A stretch of 64,000 nt of DNA from DATJZH01 sp052146815 (lineage in GTDB: Bacteria > Actinomycetota > Actinomycetes > Streptosporangiales > Streptosporangiaceae): contig JBKQMG010000192.1 of assembly GCA_052146815.1 (NCBI GenBank), positions 1-64,000 of the forward strand, read 5' to 3'. The position numbers were made by a program, and so were the translations under genes. Numbering within the stretch: position 1 is the stretch's first letter; every line of letters starts with the position of its first letter. Below, piece by piece: positions 1 through 8,203 of this stretch. The notes beneath the pieces were generated by a model. The model was given only the letters and a program-made list of their open reading frames with translations. It did no database searches and was not told the DNA's origin.

Positions 1-260
1 TCCCCGGCCAGTGACAGCCGCCGGCTGTCGTTGAGGTAACCGTCGAGCGCAGCGGCAGACGGGAACTCCAGGATCTGGATCTCAGCCGGCTGCCCGCCTG
101 CGCCGCTGCTCCTGGCGCGCTGCAGTACCCGGCCGCCGTGCCCGCAGAGCAAGTCCAGCACCTGGTCCTCGTAGGCGGCCAGGGCCTCCCGGGCCCCAGG
201 GTGCGGCCAGAGCAAGACGCACAGCGTCACGCTCATGACCGCGGCCGGGGGCGCCAGCAT
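1..260 (-). CDS. DUF1330/EthD-like small protein, 3' end off the window
   Basis: The frame runs leftward off the window, so only about 86 N-terminal residues are visible. They start VMSVTLCVLLWPHPGAREAL and continue through VLQRARSSG and EIQILEFPSAAALDGYL, the pattern of small dimeric alpha/beta-barrel proteins of the DUF1330/EthD kind, whose substrates are mostly unknown. ATG at 260 is preferred because GGAG lies about 11 nt upstream; the ATG at 236 has no ribosome site. It is cytoplasmic, with no signal peptide. The family call is from pattern memory only. Confidence 0.6.
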   Translation of the reverse strand, partial: MLAPPAAVMSVTLCVLLWPHPGAREALAAYEDQVLDLLCGHGGRVLQRARSSGAGGQPAEIQILEFPSAAALDGYLNDSRRLSLAG

Positions 261-380
261 GAAATGAGCAGCTCCACCAGAACAGAATGCCCGCGCCGGG
301 GGCATCGGATGATGCGCCGATGTGTCCGGCCAGGGCGCATAGAAGGGGGCATAACAAAGGTCCCGGCGGCTGAGCCCCGC

Positions 381-908
381 CTATTCGCCGGTCTGCCCGT
401 CGGCGAGCTCGGCGACGATATCCAGGTGGCCGACATGACGTGCATACTCCTGAAACAGGTGAAACAAGATCCGCTCGAGCGGCGCAGGGTCGGCTCCGTC
501 CCACCGCTCGCCGGGCTGGCCGATCTCGGCGAGGTCATGGGATTCGACGATATTCCTGGTCCGGGAGGCCTGGGCGTGCAGCGCCGCGGTCAGCTCGGCC
601 AGCGACTCAGCCGGACCCACGTACCAGCGGCCGTCCCGGATGTCGGCCCAGGGATCGCCGACATCGCGTCCCTCGAAGCCCCATTCCAGCCAGCGCCTCT
701 CGACGTGGGGCAGGTGCTTGAGCAACTCGATCGGCGTCCAGCCGGACGGCAGCCGGCTCGCGCGCAGCTCCGCGCTGGGCATGGCCTCGAGCTTGGCGAT
801 CAGCCGGGACCGAAAATAGTCGAAGTAGCCGAGGAAGACCGCAGCGCGCGACGGCAGCGGCGTCGTCGGCTCGAGGAAGGGCACGCTCACGAACCCAGCT
901 TGCCGCAT
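381..908 (-). CDS. DinB family (DUF664) protein
   Basis: A 175-residue protein with the four-helix DinB fold typical of actinobacterial DUF664 proteins. The motifs WTPIELLKHLPHVERRW (about residues 57-73) and ILFHLFQEYARHVGHLDI (near 146-163) carry the histidines that would form the metal site. Many relatives are thought to be thiol (mycothiol)-dependent transferases or hydrolases, but substrates are generally unknown. The length is normal and the gene looks intact. Its start lies head to head with a broken 2'-5' RNA ligase remnant. Function beyond the family is not inferred. Confidence 0.8.
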   Translation of the reverse strand: MRQAGFVSVPFLEPTTPLPSRAAVFLGYFDYFRSRLIAKLEAMPSAELRASRLPSGWTPIELLKHLPHVERRWLEWGFEGRDVGDPWADIRDGRWYVGPAESLAELTAALHAQASRTRNIVESHDLAEIGQPGERWDGADPAPLERILFHLFQEYARHVGHLDIVAELADGQTGE

Positions 909-924
909 CGAGGTTGCGGACGCG

Positions 925-1190
925 CCGGCGCGCCACAGGCAGTATCGGCCGCCTTTCCCGGATAGAGCTGCCCTATGGCGGCGCGTTTGAGGACGTCATT
1001 CCCCATCTCACGGTCGGTGAGAAGGCACTCGGCAGCCTGACTGAGCTGCGGTCCGCGGCAGCCGGACTCGTGCGCGGGCTGCCCGTTCGCGGCCGCATCA
1101 GCGCGGCCTGGCTGATGACGGGCGGCACCGCACACAGCAGCTGGCGCACGGTCGCCGAGCTGCCGCTGGGCGGAGCCCTGAGACGGTGCG
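925..1190 (+). pseudogene. 2'-5' RNA ligase family remnant (truncated, frameshifted)
   Basis: Only the C-terminal half of a LigT/2'-5' RNA ligase-like protein is recognisable: ELPYGGAFEDVIPHLTVGE with the family's HxT-type motif (HLT), followed by ISAAWLMTGG and SWRTVAELPLG. Just upstream, the family-like stretch QAVSAAFPG lies in another frame, ended by TAG at about 963, so one base appears to be missing there. The N-terminal half with the first HxT motif is absent, because the DinB gene starts at once upstream on the other strand. It is therefore a decayed gene fragment and should not be counted as an enzyme. Confidence 0.65.
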
Positions 1191-1266
1191 GACCGGCGGC
1201 CAACTCCACTGGCCGCGCGGCGGCTGGCGGGCTGGCTGAGCTAGCGCGAGCAGTCAGCAGCGCGGG

Positions 1267-2229
1267 CTACCGGGCCGGCAGGCTCTGCAGGAAATCGATG
1301 AGGCCGGCGAAGTAAGTCTGCTGATCGTCATACATGGCCATGTGGCTACCGTCCGGGCAGTGCAGGTAACGGCCACGCGGCAGCGCACCGGCCATCATCC
1401 GCATGTGCGCCGGATCCATGGTGTCGTGCGCGGCGCCGATGACCAGGGCCGGTACGTCGATCGACGCGAGGTCCGCCGTCCGGTCCCAGTGCGCCAGGCT
1501 GGCCTCAGCGCTGATGCCGAGCTCACTGGGGCCCTGCATCGAGACGTAGATCGCCTGGTTGATGTGGGCCAGGCCGCGCTGAGCCGGATCCGGCCAGTCC
1601 TGCGATGGCATGCGCAGAACATGGTGAACGTAATGCTGCTGCGTCAGCAGCTCCATATACCGGGGATTCTCGATATCGCCCCGGACCTCAAGGGCCTTGA
1701 TCTCCGCGAGCGCCGCCTGGTCCATCTGCGGCATCAGCACCTGCTCGGCGTAGGCGTTGTAGGCCGGCACGCTGGCCATCATGTTGGAGATCACCAGCCC
1801 GCGCAGGTGCTGCTGGTAGCGCAGGGCGTACTCGATGGCGAGGATCCCGCCCCAGGAGTGGCCGTAGAGGACGAAATTGCCGCGATCCAGTCCGAGCGCC
1901 AGGCGGACCTGCTCCACTTCGTCGACGAAACGGCCGGTCTCCCACAGCGACGGATCGTCGGGCTGATCACTGAAACCCGAGCCGAGCTGATCGTAGTAGT
2001 AGTACTCGACTCCCGCCGCGGGCAGGAAGCTGTCGCAGGCTTCCAGATACTCATGAGTGGACCCCGGCCCGCCGTGCAGCAGCAGGACGCGAAGAGCGGG
2101 ATTGCTGCCGATCCGCTTGACCCACACCCGGAACGAGCCCGCGGGAGTATTTACCGGGATCATCCGCGCCCCGCCGCCCAGCACGTCGTCACGGCCGGAG
2201 TAATCCAGGTACTCGCCGATTGCTTCCAC
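1267..2229 (-). CDS. pip: proline iminopeptidase-like alpha/beta hydrolase (S33)
   Basis: A 320-residue peptidase-family S33 hydrolase. It shows the oxyanion motif LLHGGPGSTHEY, the nucleophile elbow GHSWGG (Ser), an acid at GAAHDTMDP and the catalytic His at PDGSHMAMYD. DQLGSGFSDQP is characteristic of prolyl iminopeptidases, which release N-terminal proline from peptides. There is no signal peptide, so it is cytoplasmic. The first ATG at 2229 gives MEAIGEYLDYSG; an internal Met at residue 23 is possible. The gene is divergent from the LysM-transglycosylase gene. Family assignment is firm; substrate could also be another small amide or ester. Confidence 0.85.
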   Translation of the reverse strand: MEAIGEYLDYSGRDDVLGGGARMIPVNTPAGSFRVWVKRIGSNPALRVLLLHGGPGSTHEYLEACDSFLPAAGVEYYYYDQLGSGFSDQPDDPSLWETGRFVDEVEQVRLALGLDRGNFVLYGHSWGGILAIEYALRYQQHLRGLVISNMMASVPAYNAYAEQVLMPQMDQAALAEIKALEVRGDIENPRYMELLTQQHYVHHVLRMPSQDWPDPAQRGLAHINQAIYVSMQGPSELGISAEASLAHWDRTADLASIDVPALVIGAAHDTMDPAHMRMMAGALPRGRYLHCPDGSHMAMYDDQQTYFAGLIDFLQSLPAR

Positions 2230-2465
2230 CTCTGACCTGCACCTTTCCGTTCGAGCAGCGCCTGCCGGCCAGCACCCGGAGCAACTGCGGAGCAGCGCGG
2301 GAGCGGAAGTTTAGCAGGCTGACTGCAAGTTTGACCTGTTTGACGGTTTTACCTGAAACGCCCGGATGATCTTGCTAGGCTCCATTCCGACGTCAGGCGC
2401 TCCGAATCTGCCAGCACCCCCGTGGCAGCTTCCCAGTGAGCGTGAACTCCGCGGAGAGGAGCCCC

Positions 2466-3320
2466 TTGGGCCGCCACAGTAAGACTTCACGTATCCGGCT
2501 CCCGCAGGGAGCCTCCACCGCCGCCGCCGCCGCCCCCGCCCTTGTCGGCGTGGCCGCGGCTTTCTGCCTGTCACAGCAGGCACCGGCCCTCGCGGCCGTT
2601 CAGGCAGCCACGCCGGCCACGCAGGCCGCGCACAACTCCGCTGTCCTGGACGCCGCCTACCACCCGGCCCGCTCGCTGGCGCCCCTGCTCTCGGCGAACC
2701 GGCATGCAACCGAGGCGAAGCGAGCTGCCGCCCTCCCTGCGGCCTATAAAGTCCGGCCGGGCGACTCGCTTTCCAAGATCGCCGGGCGCGTCTACCACAA
2801 CCCGGCCGCGTGGCCCGCGATCTACTGGCGCAACCACAGCAAGATCCACTGGGCCGACATCATCACCGCCGGCGAGGTTCTGCGCATCCCGGCGGAGCCC
2901 GCGCGGATCCCCAAGGGGCCGTCGGAGCTTGCGCCTGCCGCCCCAGCGGTCAAGACCACCGCGGCCTACGCCCCGCGGCACGCTGCGCAGGCTCCCGCGG
3001 TGCAGGCCGCTCCCGCTCAGGCGGCTCCCGCGCAGGCCGCTCCCGCCCAGGCCGCCGCCCCGGCGGCCAGCTACACCGGCGGCACGCCCGGCGGTGCGTT
3101 CGGTCAGTGCGTGGTCGCCCGTGAATCCGGCGGCAACCCGCAGATCATGAACTCCACGGGCCACTACGGGCTCTACCAGTTCAGCGCGGCGACGTGGGCG
3201 GCCTACGGCGGCAACCCGGCGGAGTTCGGCGACGCCTCCGCCGCCGAGCAGAACCAGGTGTTCGCCAACGCGCTCGCCGGCGGCGGCGAGTCCAACTGGG
3301 CGCCCTACGACGGCTGCTGA
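2466..3320 (+). CDS. secreted LysM - transglycosylase (Rpf-like) cell-wall protein
   Basis: TTG at 2466 is chosen because GGAGAGGAG sits 4-8 nt upstream and the protein then begins MGRHSK, as is common in this family; an in-frame GTG at 2436 would add ten residues. Order: secretion segment rich in Ala (about 17-43), LysM peptidoglycan-binding domain (about 93-142, VRPGDSLSKIAGRVY), Ala/Pro linker with repeated AQAAP units, and a C-terminal transglycosylase-like domain (about 212-284) with catalytic Glu in VARESGGNP followed by GHYGLYQFS. It should cut peptidoglycan outside the membrane, like resuscitation-promoting factors. The upstream 230 bases are AT-richer, with TTGACC/TTGACG boxes that may be promoter parts. 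A hairpin follows the stop. Confidence 0.88.
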   Translation: MGRHSKTSRIRLPQGASTAAAAAPALVGVAAAFCLSQQAPALAAVQAATPATQAAHNSAVLDAAYHPARSLAPLLSANRHATEAKRAAALPAAYKVRPGDSLSKIAGRVYHNPAAWPAIYWRNHSKIHWADIITAGEVLRIPAEPARIPKGPSELAPAAPAVKTTAAYAPRHAAQAPAVQAAPAQAAPAQAAPAQAAAPAASYTGGTPGGAFGQCVVARESGGNPQIMNSTGHYGLYQFSAATWAAYGGNPAEFGDASAAEQNQVFANALAGGGESNWAPYDGC

Positions 3321-3342
3321 TCCGCCTGATAGCGCTTGACCA

Positions 3343-3371
3343 GGCCCCGCGGCGATCATCGCCGCGGGGCC
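3343..3371 (+). terminator. hairpin after the LysM gene
   Basis: A perfect inverted repeat with 14-base arms (GGCCCCGCGGCGAT and its complement) around one central base, 22 bases after the stop codon. There is no clear T-run, as is usual for actinobacterial terminators. Confidence 0.7.
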
Positions 3372-3429
3372 AGCGTCGTCTTCTGAGGCGTCGTCTTCCG
3401 GCAGACGGCCCTTCGGCTCCCGTCTTCCA

Positions 3430-3470
3430 GGCGGCCCCGTCTGACGGCGGCCCCGTCTGACGGCGGCCCC
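3430..3470. repeat. 16-bp tandem repeat, 2.5 copies
   Basis: The unit GGCGGCCCCGTCTGAC occurs twice exactly (3430-3445, 3446-3461) and a third partial copy follows. It lies between the LysM gene and the next gene. Confidence 0.9.
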
Positions 3471-3543
3471 TTCTTCCGGCGGCGCCGCACCGGCCGGCGT
3501 TCTGCGCTGGGCTCCCCCGGCAGGCCCGTTAGGCTGTTGCGCT

Positions 3544-4179
3544 GTGGAAGGCGACGAAGTGTTCGCTCTGATCGCGGTTGAGCGCCGCCGGGCCGCGGAC
3601 ATGTTCGCCGGCCTCAGCGACGAGCAGTGGGCGGCTCAGAGCCTGTGCCCGGCCTGGACCGTACGCCAGCTGGCCGGGCACCTCATCGGCCCTTTCTGTA
3701 TCAGCGTTCCCCGGTTCGCGCTCGGGGCTCTGACGTCGGGCGGCTTTCACCGTTACTCAGTCCGGGGAGCCCGCCAGCTCGCCCGCAAGCCGACCGCCGA
3801 AATCGTCGCAATTCTCCGGGCTAACGCCGACCGGCAGTTCGCGCCGCCTGGAACCGGGCCGCTCGCCCCGCTGACCGACCTGGCCGTGCATACGCGGGAC
3901 GCCGCACGTCCCCTCGGGCTGGAGACCACAGCCTCCCCCGCCGCCTGGCGAGGCGCCCTTGACTTCCTGACCTCGCCGAAAGCCCGGCTCGGCTTCGTCC
4001 CGCGCGGCCGCCTGCCCGGATTCCGGCTGCGCGCCACTGATCAGGACTGGAGCTCCGGTGCGGGACCGGAGATCAGCGGGCCGAGCGAAGCGCTGGCCAT
4101 GGCGGCAGCGGGCCGGGCCGTAGCCCTCGCCGATCTGCAGGGCGACGGCCTGCCGTTGCTGCGCACCCGGCTGGCATGA
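3544..4179 (+). CDS. maleylpyruvate isomerase family mycothiol-dependent enzyme
   Basis: A 211-residue protein of the actinobacterial MDMPI-type family. The N-terminal helical bundle shows CPAWTVRQLAGHLIGP, and a second conserved stretch is DLAVHTRDAARPLGL; the histidines would bind a divalent metal. Members use or are predicted to use mycothiol as cofactor. The start is GTG at 3544: TAGGCT lies 8 nt upstream and there is no Shine-Dalgarno, so the mRNA may be leaderless. No signal peptide. The substrate cannot be read from the sequence. It is followed at once by a malic-enzyme remnant. Confidence 0.82.
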   Translation: MEGDEVFALIAVERRRAADMFAGLSDEQWAAQSLCPAWTVRQLAGHLIGPFCISVPRFALGALTSGGFHRYSVRGARQLARKPTAEIVAILRANADRQFAPPGTGPLAPLTDLAVHTRDAARPLGLETTASPAAWRGALDFLTSPKARLGFVPRGRLPGFRLRATDQDWSSGAGPEISGPSEALAMAAAGRAVALADLQGDGLPLLRTRLA

Positions 4180-4257
4180 TCCAGAACGGCGGTGACACGG
4201 GCTCTCCCGTCGGCACCGGCGCCGCTCCTGCCCCCGGTGCCCCCATCGGCGCCGTCG

Positions 4258-5204
4258 ATCCGGCTGCTGGACCGCTACCGGCACGGCATCGCGAGCTTCA
4301 ACGATGACATCCAGGGCACGGCCGCGGTCGTCGCGGCCGGGATACTGGCCGCCTTGCGGCGCAACGGCGAGCCAATGGCCGCGCAGCGGCTGGTATTCGT
4401 CGGCGCGGGGGCCGCGGGCATCGGCATCGCCAGGCTGGTTCAGGCGGTCATGCGCGCTGAAGGCGCCACCGAGGAGCAGATCCGCCGCGCCATCGTGATG
4501 CTCGACTCCGCCGGTCTGCTGTTCGACGGACGCGAGCGCCTGGACGAGGACAAGCGCCCGTTCGCGCTGCCCGGATCCGAGCTCGAGCGGCTCGGCTTCA
4601 GCGGGGCTGCCCGTTATGAACTGGAGGCAGTAGTCCGTCAGGTCGCTCCGACCATCCTCGTCGGCACCAGCGGGACGGCGGGCACGTTCACCGAGGCGGC
4701 CGTCCGGGAGATGGCCGCGCAGACCGCCGAGCCGGTTATCTTCCCGCTGTCCGATCCGACCGCGAACTCCGAAGCGACGCCCGCTGACATCCTGCGGTGG
4801 ACTGGCGGGCGTGCGCTCGTCGCCACCGGCAGCCCGTTCGGCCCGGTGCGGGCCGGCGGGGAGACGCACCTGGTCGGCCAGGCCAACAATGTCTTCTCTT
4901 TCCCGGGGTCGGCCTGGCCGCCATCGTGGCGCGGGTCAGCGGGCTCACTGACCGCAGGTTCCTGGTCGCGGCCACCACGCTGGCCGGGCTGGTCTCAGCC
5001 GAGCGCCTCAAGCAGGGCGCCCTGCCCCCGCAGCTCGCTGACCTGCTGCAGATCCCGCGGACCATCGCCCTGGCGGTCGCCCGCGAGGCTCGCGACGCCG
5101 GAGTGGCGCGCCTGCCCGCCGGGACGGACCTAGAGGAGGCCGTGGCCGCAACGATGTGGACCCCTAGCTACCCCGAACTGAGCCCCGCCGGTGAGACCGG
5201 CTAG
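4258..5204 (+). pseudogene. NAD-malic enzyme remnant, 5'-truncated and frameshifted
   Basis: From about 4258 the frame encodes the NAD-binding half of a malic enzyme: LLDRYRHGIASFNDDIQGTA, VFVGAGAAGIGIARL, FPLSDPTANSEATP and GQANNVFSFPG. The N-terminal malic domain with the catalytic Tyr is missing; upstream is a Pro/Ala-rich stretch unlike the family. Near 4909 the frame breaks in a run of four Gs, and VGLAAIVARVSGLTDRRFLV to the natural end (stop 5204) continues in another frame, as if one G were lost. The full enzyme would decarboxylate malate to pyruvate, but this copy lacks essential parts. The missing N-terminus makes true decay more likely than a sequencing slip alone. Confidence 0.85.
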
Positions 5205-5245
5205 CCGCGTCAGCTCCGCCGCCGCGGACAACTGAGTCCGGCCGG

Positions 5246-5383
5246 TCAGGGCCGCGGCGCCGCCGCCGCAGACGACGCACGCTGCCGCAACTCCAGCAGC
5301 ATGCCGGCGCACAGCACCACGAGCGCGGCCTCCACGACCAGCGCCAGCAGCGCGCCGGCCATCCGCACCGCGGCCTGCGGCAC
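5246..5383 (-). CDS. possible small single-span membrane protein
   Basis: A 45-codon frame from GTG 5383 reads MPQAAVRMAGALLALVVEAA and then a further hydrophobic stretch ending in LELRQRASSA, which looks like one membrane span with a short basic tail. AGGAG is only 2 nt before the GTG, which is too close. A second frame starting ATG at about 5447, with a GGGGGA ribosome site, reads MAKQMTAVAAGQGRDECAR and would join this one after a single frame change. So this may be one small gene with a frameshift. No family recognised. Confidence 0.25.
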   Translation of the reverse strand: MPQAAVRMAGALLALVVEAALVVLCAGMLLELRQRASSAAAAPRP

Positions 5384-5738
5384 GGCTCCTGCGCGCGCAC
5401 TCGTCTCGCCCCTGCCCGGCCGCGACCGCCGTCATCTGCTTCGCCATCGTCTGTCCCCCGCTCCTGGCCCGCCGCCCGCCGGTGTGCCGTCGCCCCTTGC
5501 CCGGCGGCAGGCGGCGCGGCGGTTCACGCACCCGATGTGACCGTCGTCACGCCGGCCGCGGCCTTCCGCCCGTGCCCGAACCGGCTGAACTGCCGTCGCC
5601 TCCTCGCCGTGTCAGGGATGTCGGCGCCCGTCCAGTACCCGGACCCGGCCGGCCATGACCCGAGAGGATGCCATGCGCCTCACGCGCGTTTTCCGCATCA
5701 CCCTGCATGCCGGGGCTGACCTCTACGGCGGCCGCCGC
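5384..5738. other. gene-poor gap
   Basis: Apart from the possible 5' part of the small membrane ORF (around 5384-5447), this stretch shows no frame with recognisable protein, no clear promoter and no RNA gene. It lies between malic-enzyme and DUF4260 remnants and may be degraded coding DNA. Confidence 0.4.
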
Positions 5739-6175
5739 CTACGGCCTCCCGGGTCCGCCGAGCTGGCCGAGATGGGTGTGCTGGAAGTGGTCGCAGTACT
5801 TGAGGCCATAGCCCATCAGGCGGTCAGCTCCGATGTGGGCGAGCCAGATGAGACCGAGGGCCAGCACAAGGGGCTTGCTCTGCCACCATCCGAACCCGAT
5901 CACGGCCGCCGGGATCGGGGTGGCGTGGGCGGCGTTATAAGGTACGCACCCGCACGTGTGCCGCGCAGGTATCCCGCGATCGCCAGGTCCGGCAGCAGCA
6001 CGATCAGCGGGACCAGCCACCATGACTGGTGAGTCGTCGAGTACGCGACGAGCGCGCCCGCCAGCAAGGCGGCGGCTTCCACGCGCAGCCAGCGCCGGGG
6101 TGCTCCCGTTACCGTGCCGGTGACGGCGCTGCGACCGGTGGCCATAGTCGCATCGGGGAGCCGGGAGCCCCTCAT
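5739..6175 (-). pseudogene. DUF4260 membrane protein gene with frameshift
   Basis: The start ATG at 6175 overlaps the stop of the TetR gene (ATGA). The first frame reads WLRVEAAALLAGALVAYSTT, then HQSWWLVPLIVLLPDLAIAG and YLRGTRAGAYL, the start of a DUF4260 integral membrane protein of unknown function. Near 5937 the frame slips and the rest of the family, YNAAHATPIPAAVIGFGWWQ and LALGLIWLAHIGADRLMGYG, continues one base off to the stop at 5739. One T seems lost in a short T-run. Joined, the two parts give a full-length protein with about four membrane spans. Either a recent mutation or an assembly error. Confidence 0.8.
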
Positions 6176-6741
6176 CGGCCACTCCAGTGAGCGAACGCCA
6201 TGGCCAGCCCCTGGACGAGGCGGGCGAAGCTACGGCCGATGTCGACGGGCAGGCCGAAGCCGCCTGTCATCTCGAGCGTCACGAAGCCGTGCAGTGCCGA
6301 GCGCAGCGCCCGGATGGCGTCGATGGCGTCGTCGCCCCTGAGGTCGTAGCCGGCCAGGACGTCGGAGCAGACCTCGACGACCGCACGGCTGGCCGCTTCG
6401 TCCTCTGCGTCCCCCGGCTGCGGCGCACGCTGCGCCGCCTCGTAGCGGCCGGGGTGCTCGGCCGCCCAGGTCCGGTAGGCGGCGGCCATCGACCCGATGG
6501 CGTCGTCCCTCGACCGGCCGACAGCAGCACGGCTGAGGACGGCTGCCAGCTCGGTCTTGCCGCGGATCGAGATGCTGCGGCGCAGTCCCGCCATGCTGTC
6601 GATGTGCTTGTAGAGGGACGGCTGGCGGATGCCGAGGCTTCCGGCCAGTGCCGCCAGTGTCAGCTGGCTCAGTCCTACTTCGTCGGCCATCTGCCCGGCC
6701 TGGTCGACGACGCGTTCCTGGCTGAGCCCGGCCCTAGGCAC
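6172..6741 (-). CDS. TetR/AcrR-family regulator
   Basis: A 189-residue repressor-type protein. The N-terminal helix-turn-helix is visible as LAALAGSLGIRQPSLYKHI (about 29-47), and the C-terminal part matches the TetR_C_33/WHG ligand-binding kind (RALRSALHGFVTLEMTGGFG). It overlaps the upstream alpha/beta hydrolase gene by 8 bases and the downstream DUF4260 gene by 4 (ATGA), so the three form one operon. It probably controls that operon through the AT-rich palindromes at 7569-7607. The ligand is unknown. Intact by length and motifs. Confidence 0.88.
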   Translation of the reverse strand: MPRAGLSQERVVDQAGQMADEVGLSQLTLAALAGSLGIRQPSLYKHIDSMAGLRRSISIRGKTELAAVLSRAAVGRSRDDAIGSMAAAYRTWAAEHPGRYEAAQRAPQPGDAEDEAASRAVVEVCSDVLAGYDLRGDDAIDAIRALRSALHGFVTLEMTGGFGLPVDIGRSFARLVQGLAMAFAHWSGR

Positions 6742-7567
6742 GCGCCACGGCCAGCTTCAGGAAGTGCAGCACGGCGCCGTTGACGATGTCGGGACGCTGT
6801 GACTGGGGGTAGTGGCCTGCCTCGGGCACCATGACCACCTCCGCGTGCAGGGCCCCGGCGATCCAGGCCGCTTCGGCTTCGGGGTCCGGGAAGTCAGGAT
6901 CCTGGTCGCCCATGACCACCAGCGCAGGCGCGGAGACATTCGTCAGCCGGGCCTCGGCCGCGGCGTGATCGGTCCGTGTCGTGAGCGAGAACGCCCTCGC
7001 GTAGCCGGGGCGCCGCAGGCTCGCCACCGCCTGCTGGCGGTAGTCGTCGAAGTCGACCGGGGGGCGGCCGGCATAGAGCTTGGGCAGATAGGCCTTCCAC
7101 GAAGCGGCCGCCCACGGCCTGGCCATGATGATCCGCAGCAGGAGGCGCTTGATGGCGCTGGTCTTGCCGTTGCGAACCCACGGTCCGACCAGGACGAGAC
7201 CTGAGACCAGCTCGGGCCGCCCGGCGGCGGCGAGCACGGCGGCCCCGGCCCCCATGGAGTTGCCGACCACTACGGCGGGGGCGCCGAGCGCCTCGATGAG
7301 CGCGATCAGGTCGCCCGCCGTCTCCGCGTCGCCGTAAGACGAGAAGCCGGAGTCACTGTCGCCGTGGCCGCGCAAGTCGGTGCAGGCCACGCGGTATCCG
7401 GCTGCTCGAAGCGCTGGCGCGAGGAAGCGGTAGGCGGCCCGCAGATCGCCCATGCCAGGCACGAGAACGATGAGAGGGCCCGCGCCGCTGACGTCGTAGC
7501 CGACGCGCCCGCCGGGTCGCGGGAGATAGCTGGTCCCTGAGGATGCGGGCGAAGGGCTCGTTGTCAT
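6734..7567 (-). CDS. alpha/beta hydrolase
   Basis: A 277-residue cytoplasmic hydrolase with a conventional fold: VPGMGDLRAAY near the oxyanion hole, DLRGHGDSD, nucleophile motif GNSMGAGAA (Ser), acid at GDQDPDFPDP and His at PEAGHYPQSQRP. Start ATG 7567 (MTTSPSPASSG) is chosen over the upstream ATG at 7603 because a promoter-like -10 hexamer ends 7 nt before it and there is no ribosome site, so the transcript is probably leaderless; the upstream ATG would lie inside the -35 region. First gene of the hydrolase-TetR-DUF4260 operon. Substrate unknown; ester, epoxide or haloalkane hydrolysis are all possible for the family. Confidence 0.87.
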   Translation of the reverse strand: MTTSPSPASSGTSYLPRPGGRVGYDVSGAGPLIVLVPGMGDLRAAYRFLAPALRAAGYRVACTDLRGHGDSDSGFSSYGDAETAGDLIALIEALGAPAVVVGNSMGAGAAVLAAAGRPELVSGLVLVGPWVRNGKTSAIKRLLLRIIMARPWAAASWKAYLPKLYAGRPPVDFDDYRQQAVASLRRPGYARAFSLTTRTDHAAAEARLTNVSAPALVVMGDQDPDFPDPEAEAAWIAGALHAEVVMVPEAGHYPQSQRPDIVNGAVLHFLKLAVARA

Positions 7568-7568
7568 G

Positions 7569-7607
7569 AAAGCTAATCTACCTAGCCTTAAAGCTATAGT
7601 CAATAGC
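7569..7607 (-). promoter_or_regulatory. promoter and likely TetR operator of the hydrolase operon
   Basis: On the minus strand TTGACT (7598-7603) and TAGATT (7575-7580) are separated by exactly 17 bases, and TAGATT ends 7 bases before the ATG. The inverted repeat GCTATTGACTATAGC overlaps the -35 box, and AAAGCTA occurs twice (7569-7575 and 7590-7596). The AT-rich stretch stands out from its surroundings. Promoter geometry is seen; the operator role is inferred from the TetR gene in the operon. Confidence 0.65.
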
Positions 7608-7867
7608 CTTCCGTGTCTCTACGCGGGCGACCGCTTCCTGATGCCAGCGCCCACCGGTATGGCCCGGGGCCTGCGGCAGCGCGTGACGAGGGGCCGGCGG
7701 GCGCTGGGGCTGGCGCGAAACAACCGGCTCGCAATTTCGGCCGCGCGGCCCGCTGTGCGCGCGGCCGGTGATGGGTTAGGGTTCCAGGACGCGAAAGACA
7801 GGGAAATATGCCGCGCATTAGCCGGGCAGGATTATTAACCTGGGGCGGCAGGATCGGGGGGATTCGC

Positions 7868-8188
7868 ATGCCGAAGTATCTGCTCGAAGTGAATTACACC
7901 GCTGAGGGAGTGAAAGGCCTGAAAGCCGAGGGCGGCTCAGCCCGGGTCAGCGCGGCGACGCAGCTCGTCGAGAGTCTCGGCGGGAAGATCGAGTCTTTCT
8001 ATTTCGCCTTCGGCGGATCCGATGCCTACGTCATAGCCGACCTGGCGGATAACTCCTCGGCCGCCGCTGCGGCGCTGGCCATATGCGCGGGGGGCGGGGC
8101 CACCACGCGAACCGTCGTGCTCCTGACCAGCGAGGAGACCGATGCTGCCGCCGCCAAGGCAACGACCTACCGGCCGCCCGGGCGCTGA
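7868..8188 (+). CDS. GYD domain protein
   Basis: A 106-residue protein starting MPKYLLEVNYTAEGVKGLKA, with YFAFGGSDAYVIADL and VVLLTSEETDAAA, the features of the small GYD-domain (PF08734) alpha/beta proteins, whose role is unknown. ATG 7868 is chosen because GGGGGG lies 5 nt before it; an in-frame ATG at 7808 has no such site. No signal peptide, and the length is normal. The 300 bases upstream hold only the divergent hydrolase promoter and no other gene. Confidence 0.8.
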   Translation: MPKYLLEVNYTAEGVKGLKAEGGSARVSAATQLVESLGGKIESFYFAFGGSDAYVIADLADNSSAAAAALAICAGGGATTRTVVLLTSEETDAAAAKATTYRPPGR

Positions 8189-8203
8189 GCGGGAGCCGCA
8201 GCT

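Noticed and set aside
5130..5531. A 133-residue minus-strand frame
   Set aside because: Arg/Gly/Ala-rich with no hydropathy pattern or family; the neighbouring frame with a membrane span is the better, still weak, candidate.
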